The notes under the pieces were generated by a model that worked only from the letters and a program-made list of their open reading frames with translations, was not told the DNA's origin and did no database searches. Of a stretch of 7,156 nt of DNA, positions 6,036-7,156 are shown piece by piece. The stretch covers positions 1-7,156 of the forward strand of contig JAUYQT010000277.1 in the NCBI GenBank assembly GCA_030697085.1, read 5' to 3'. This stretch comes from Azonexus sp. Lineage in GTDB: Bacteria; Pseudomonadota; Gammaproteobacteria; Burkholderiales; Rhodocyclaceae. Every line of letters starts with the position of its first letter. Positions within the stretch are counted from its first letter, which is position 1. The translations under genes and the position numbers were made by a program.

Positions 6036-6689
6036 ATGCTCGAAAGTCTGATCCAGACCATCGCCGTTGCTGCACTACCAGTGATCTTCGCTATAACCTT
6101 GCACGAAGCTGCGCACGGTTATGCTGCCCGTTATTTTGGTGATCCGACCGCCTGGCAAATGGGGCGGATCAGCCTCAATCCATTGCGCCACATAGATCTG
6201 GTCGGCACTATCATCATTCCCGCCTCGATCTTGTTGTTTTCCGGTGGAACCTTCCTGTTCGGTTATGCCAAGCCGGTGCCGGTTGATTTCGGGCGCTTGC
6301 GCAATCCGAAAAAAGACATGCTCTGGGTCGCCCTCGCCGGGCCTGGCGCCAATCTGTTCATGGCTTTATGTTGGGCCTTGATGCTCAAATTGGCTTGGTT
6401 GATGCCGAGCAATGATTTCACCTTGCCGCTTTCAGAAATGAGCAAAATCGGGATTATCGTTAATTGCGTGCTGATGGTGCTCAACCTGATCCCGTTACCG
6501 CCGCTTGACGGTGGGCGTGTCGCGGTCAGCCTGTTGCCGCATCATCTGGCCTGGAAATTTGCCAGGATCGAGCCATGGGGGTTTCCCATTTTGTTGCTTC
6601 TTTTATTCACCGGCATTCTCGGTGCCGTGATGAACCCGCTGGTGATTTTTGCGGCGCGGGCCATTGAATCCATTTTTGGGCTTTATTGA
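6036..6689 (+). CDS. Membrane-embedded M50 site-2 protease family metalloprotease
   Basis: This is a 217-residue polytopic inner-membrane protein of the zinc site-2 protease family, which cleaves substrates inside the membrane. The first membrane helix carries the HExxH zinc motif (HEAAH, 23-27, in ITLHEAAHGYAARYFGD). A later helix carries the third ligand motif, NLIPLPPLDGGR (150-161, Asp 158). NPLRHIDLVGTI (48-59), GYAKPVPVDFGRL (76-88) and LAGPGANL (100-107) are typical of the short, PDZ-less and CBS-less members. Hydrophobic segments at about 5-22, 55-75, 95-123, 137-155 and 183-212 suggest four to six membrane passes. It is much shorter than RseP (~450) and has no PDZ, so it is not the sigmaE-pathway protease. 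The ATG at 6036 is 7 nt after yciO; the Shine-Dalgarno is weak (GGA about 11 nt upstream). The substrate is unknown. Confidence 0.93.
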   Translation: MLESLIQTIAVAALPVIFAITLHEAAHGYAARYFGDPTAWQMGRISLNPLRHIDLVGTIIIPASILLFSGGTFLFGYAKPVPVDFGRLRNPKKDMLWVALAGPGANLFMALCWALMLKLAWLMPSNDFTLPLSEMSKIGIIVNCVLMVLNLIPLPPLDGGRVAVSLLPHHLAWKFARIEPWGFPILLLLLFTGILGAVMNPLVIFAARAIESIFGLY

Positions 6690-6695
6690 TCGACT

Positions 6696-7156
6696 ATGTA
6701 CGCTGAACGTGTTCTTTCCGGCATGCGCCCCACTGGCGCCCTTCACCTGGGTCATTATCACGGGGTTCTCCAGAACTGGGTCAAACTCCAGCATGAGTAT
6801 CCGTGCCTCTTTTTTGTGGCCGACTGGCATGCGTTGACGACGCATTACGACAATCCTCAGGGAATTGAGCAGGCCACTTGGGATATGGTCATCGACTGGC
6901 TGGCGGCCGGCGTTGATCCCAATCAGGCAACATTGTTCATCCAGTCGCGGGTGCCGGAACACGCTGAATTGCATCTGCTGATGTCAATGATGACGCCGCT
7001 CGGCTGGCTTGAGCGGGTGCCAACCTACAAGGATCAGCAGGAAAAGCTCGACAGCAAGGATCTCTCTACCTACGGCTTTCTGGGTTATCCGTTACTGATG
7101 AGTGCCGACATCCTGATCTACCGCGCCGACAAGGTGCCGGTCGGTGAGGATCAGTT
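6696..7156 (+). CDS. trpS: Tryptophanyl-tRNA synthetase, N-terminal part; cut by window edge
   Basis: This class I aminoacyl-tRNA synthetase charges tRNA-Trp with tryptophan in the cytoplasm. I translated from ATG 6696 to the right edge with no stop: 153 full codons, under half of a protein usually 330-400 residues long. The N-terminus has the tryptophanyl signature: LSGMRPTGALHLGHYHGVL, with the HIGH-type motif as HLGH at residues 17-20. CLFFVADWHALTTHYD and the tryptophan-site region VPTYKDQQEKLDSKDLSTYG, then FLGYPLLMSADILIYRADKVPVGEDQ, follow. The KMSKS loop lies beyond the window. It starts 6 nt after the M50 protease gene, so it is probably the fourth cistron of the same operon. The Shine-Dalgarno is not obvious. 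The HLGHYHG form differs from the E. coli TIGNYMG form, which I take to be a normal lineage difference. Confidence 0.96.
   Translation, partial: MYAERVLSGMRPTGALHLGHYHGVLQNWVKLQHEYPCLFFVADWHALTTHYDNPQGIEQATWDMVIDWLAAGVDPNQATLFIQSRVPEHAELHLLMSMMTPLGWLERVPTYKDQQEKLDSKDLSTYGFLGYPLLMSADILIYRADKVPVGEDQ

Noticed and set aside
5600..6061. Minus-strand 153-codon frame over yciO
   Set aside because: YciO is well conserved in the plus frame and the antisense product has no recognisable features.
6603..6974. Minus-strand 123-codon frame across the M50/trpS junction
   Set aside because: It overlaps the trpS HIGH-motif region and the conserved end of the protease; no promoter or family support.

Overview
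The window looks like ordinary chromosomal DNA from a moderately GC-rich betaproteobacterium. A Rhodocyclales-like source (Dechloromonas/Azoarcus type) is my guess from the protein flavour and gene order; no rRNA or other phylogenetic marker in the window settles it. I see no IS element, phage gene, CRISPR array, tRNA or rRNA.

Left half, minus strand: a glycine cleavage operon in the order gcvT, gcvH, gcvP. Intergenic gaps are 23 and 12 nt, and each start has a good Shine-Dalgarno. gcvP runs off the left edge, with about 882 of an expected ~955-965 residues present. GcvP decarboxylates glycine, GcvH carries the aminomethyl group on its lipoyl lysine, and GcvT passes the one-carbon unit to tetrahydrofolate. 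The fourth partner, lipoamide dehydrogenase, is not in the window.

Middle, 4162-4556: a 395-nt gene-free region. Reading leftwards on the minus strand it holds a sigma70-type promoter, a tandem (two-aptamer) glycine riboswitch, a strong intrinsic terminator and the gcvT ribosome binding site. The riboswitch has two oddities. Its inter-aptamer linker is long and contains a hairpin. An 8-nt segment of aptamer I is identical to the 3' arm of the terminator and could therefore pair with the terminator 5' arm.

Right half, plus strand: a tightly packed divergent operon of rnmA (PHP-domain RNase AM / nucleoside 3',5'-bisphosphate phosphatase), yciO (YrdC/Sua5-like), a membrane M50 site-2 protease and trpS, with gaps of 5, 7 and 6 nt. 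trpS runs off the right edge. The cluster mixes RNA/translation functions with an intramembrane protease whose substrate is not evident.

I did not find a convincing undescribed system. The most worthwhile targets are the riboswitch expression platform, the role of the degenerate YrdC-like protein, and the orphan site-2 protease.
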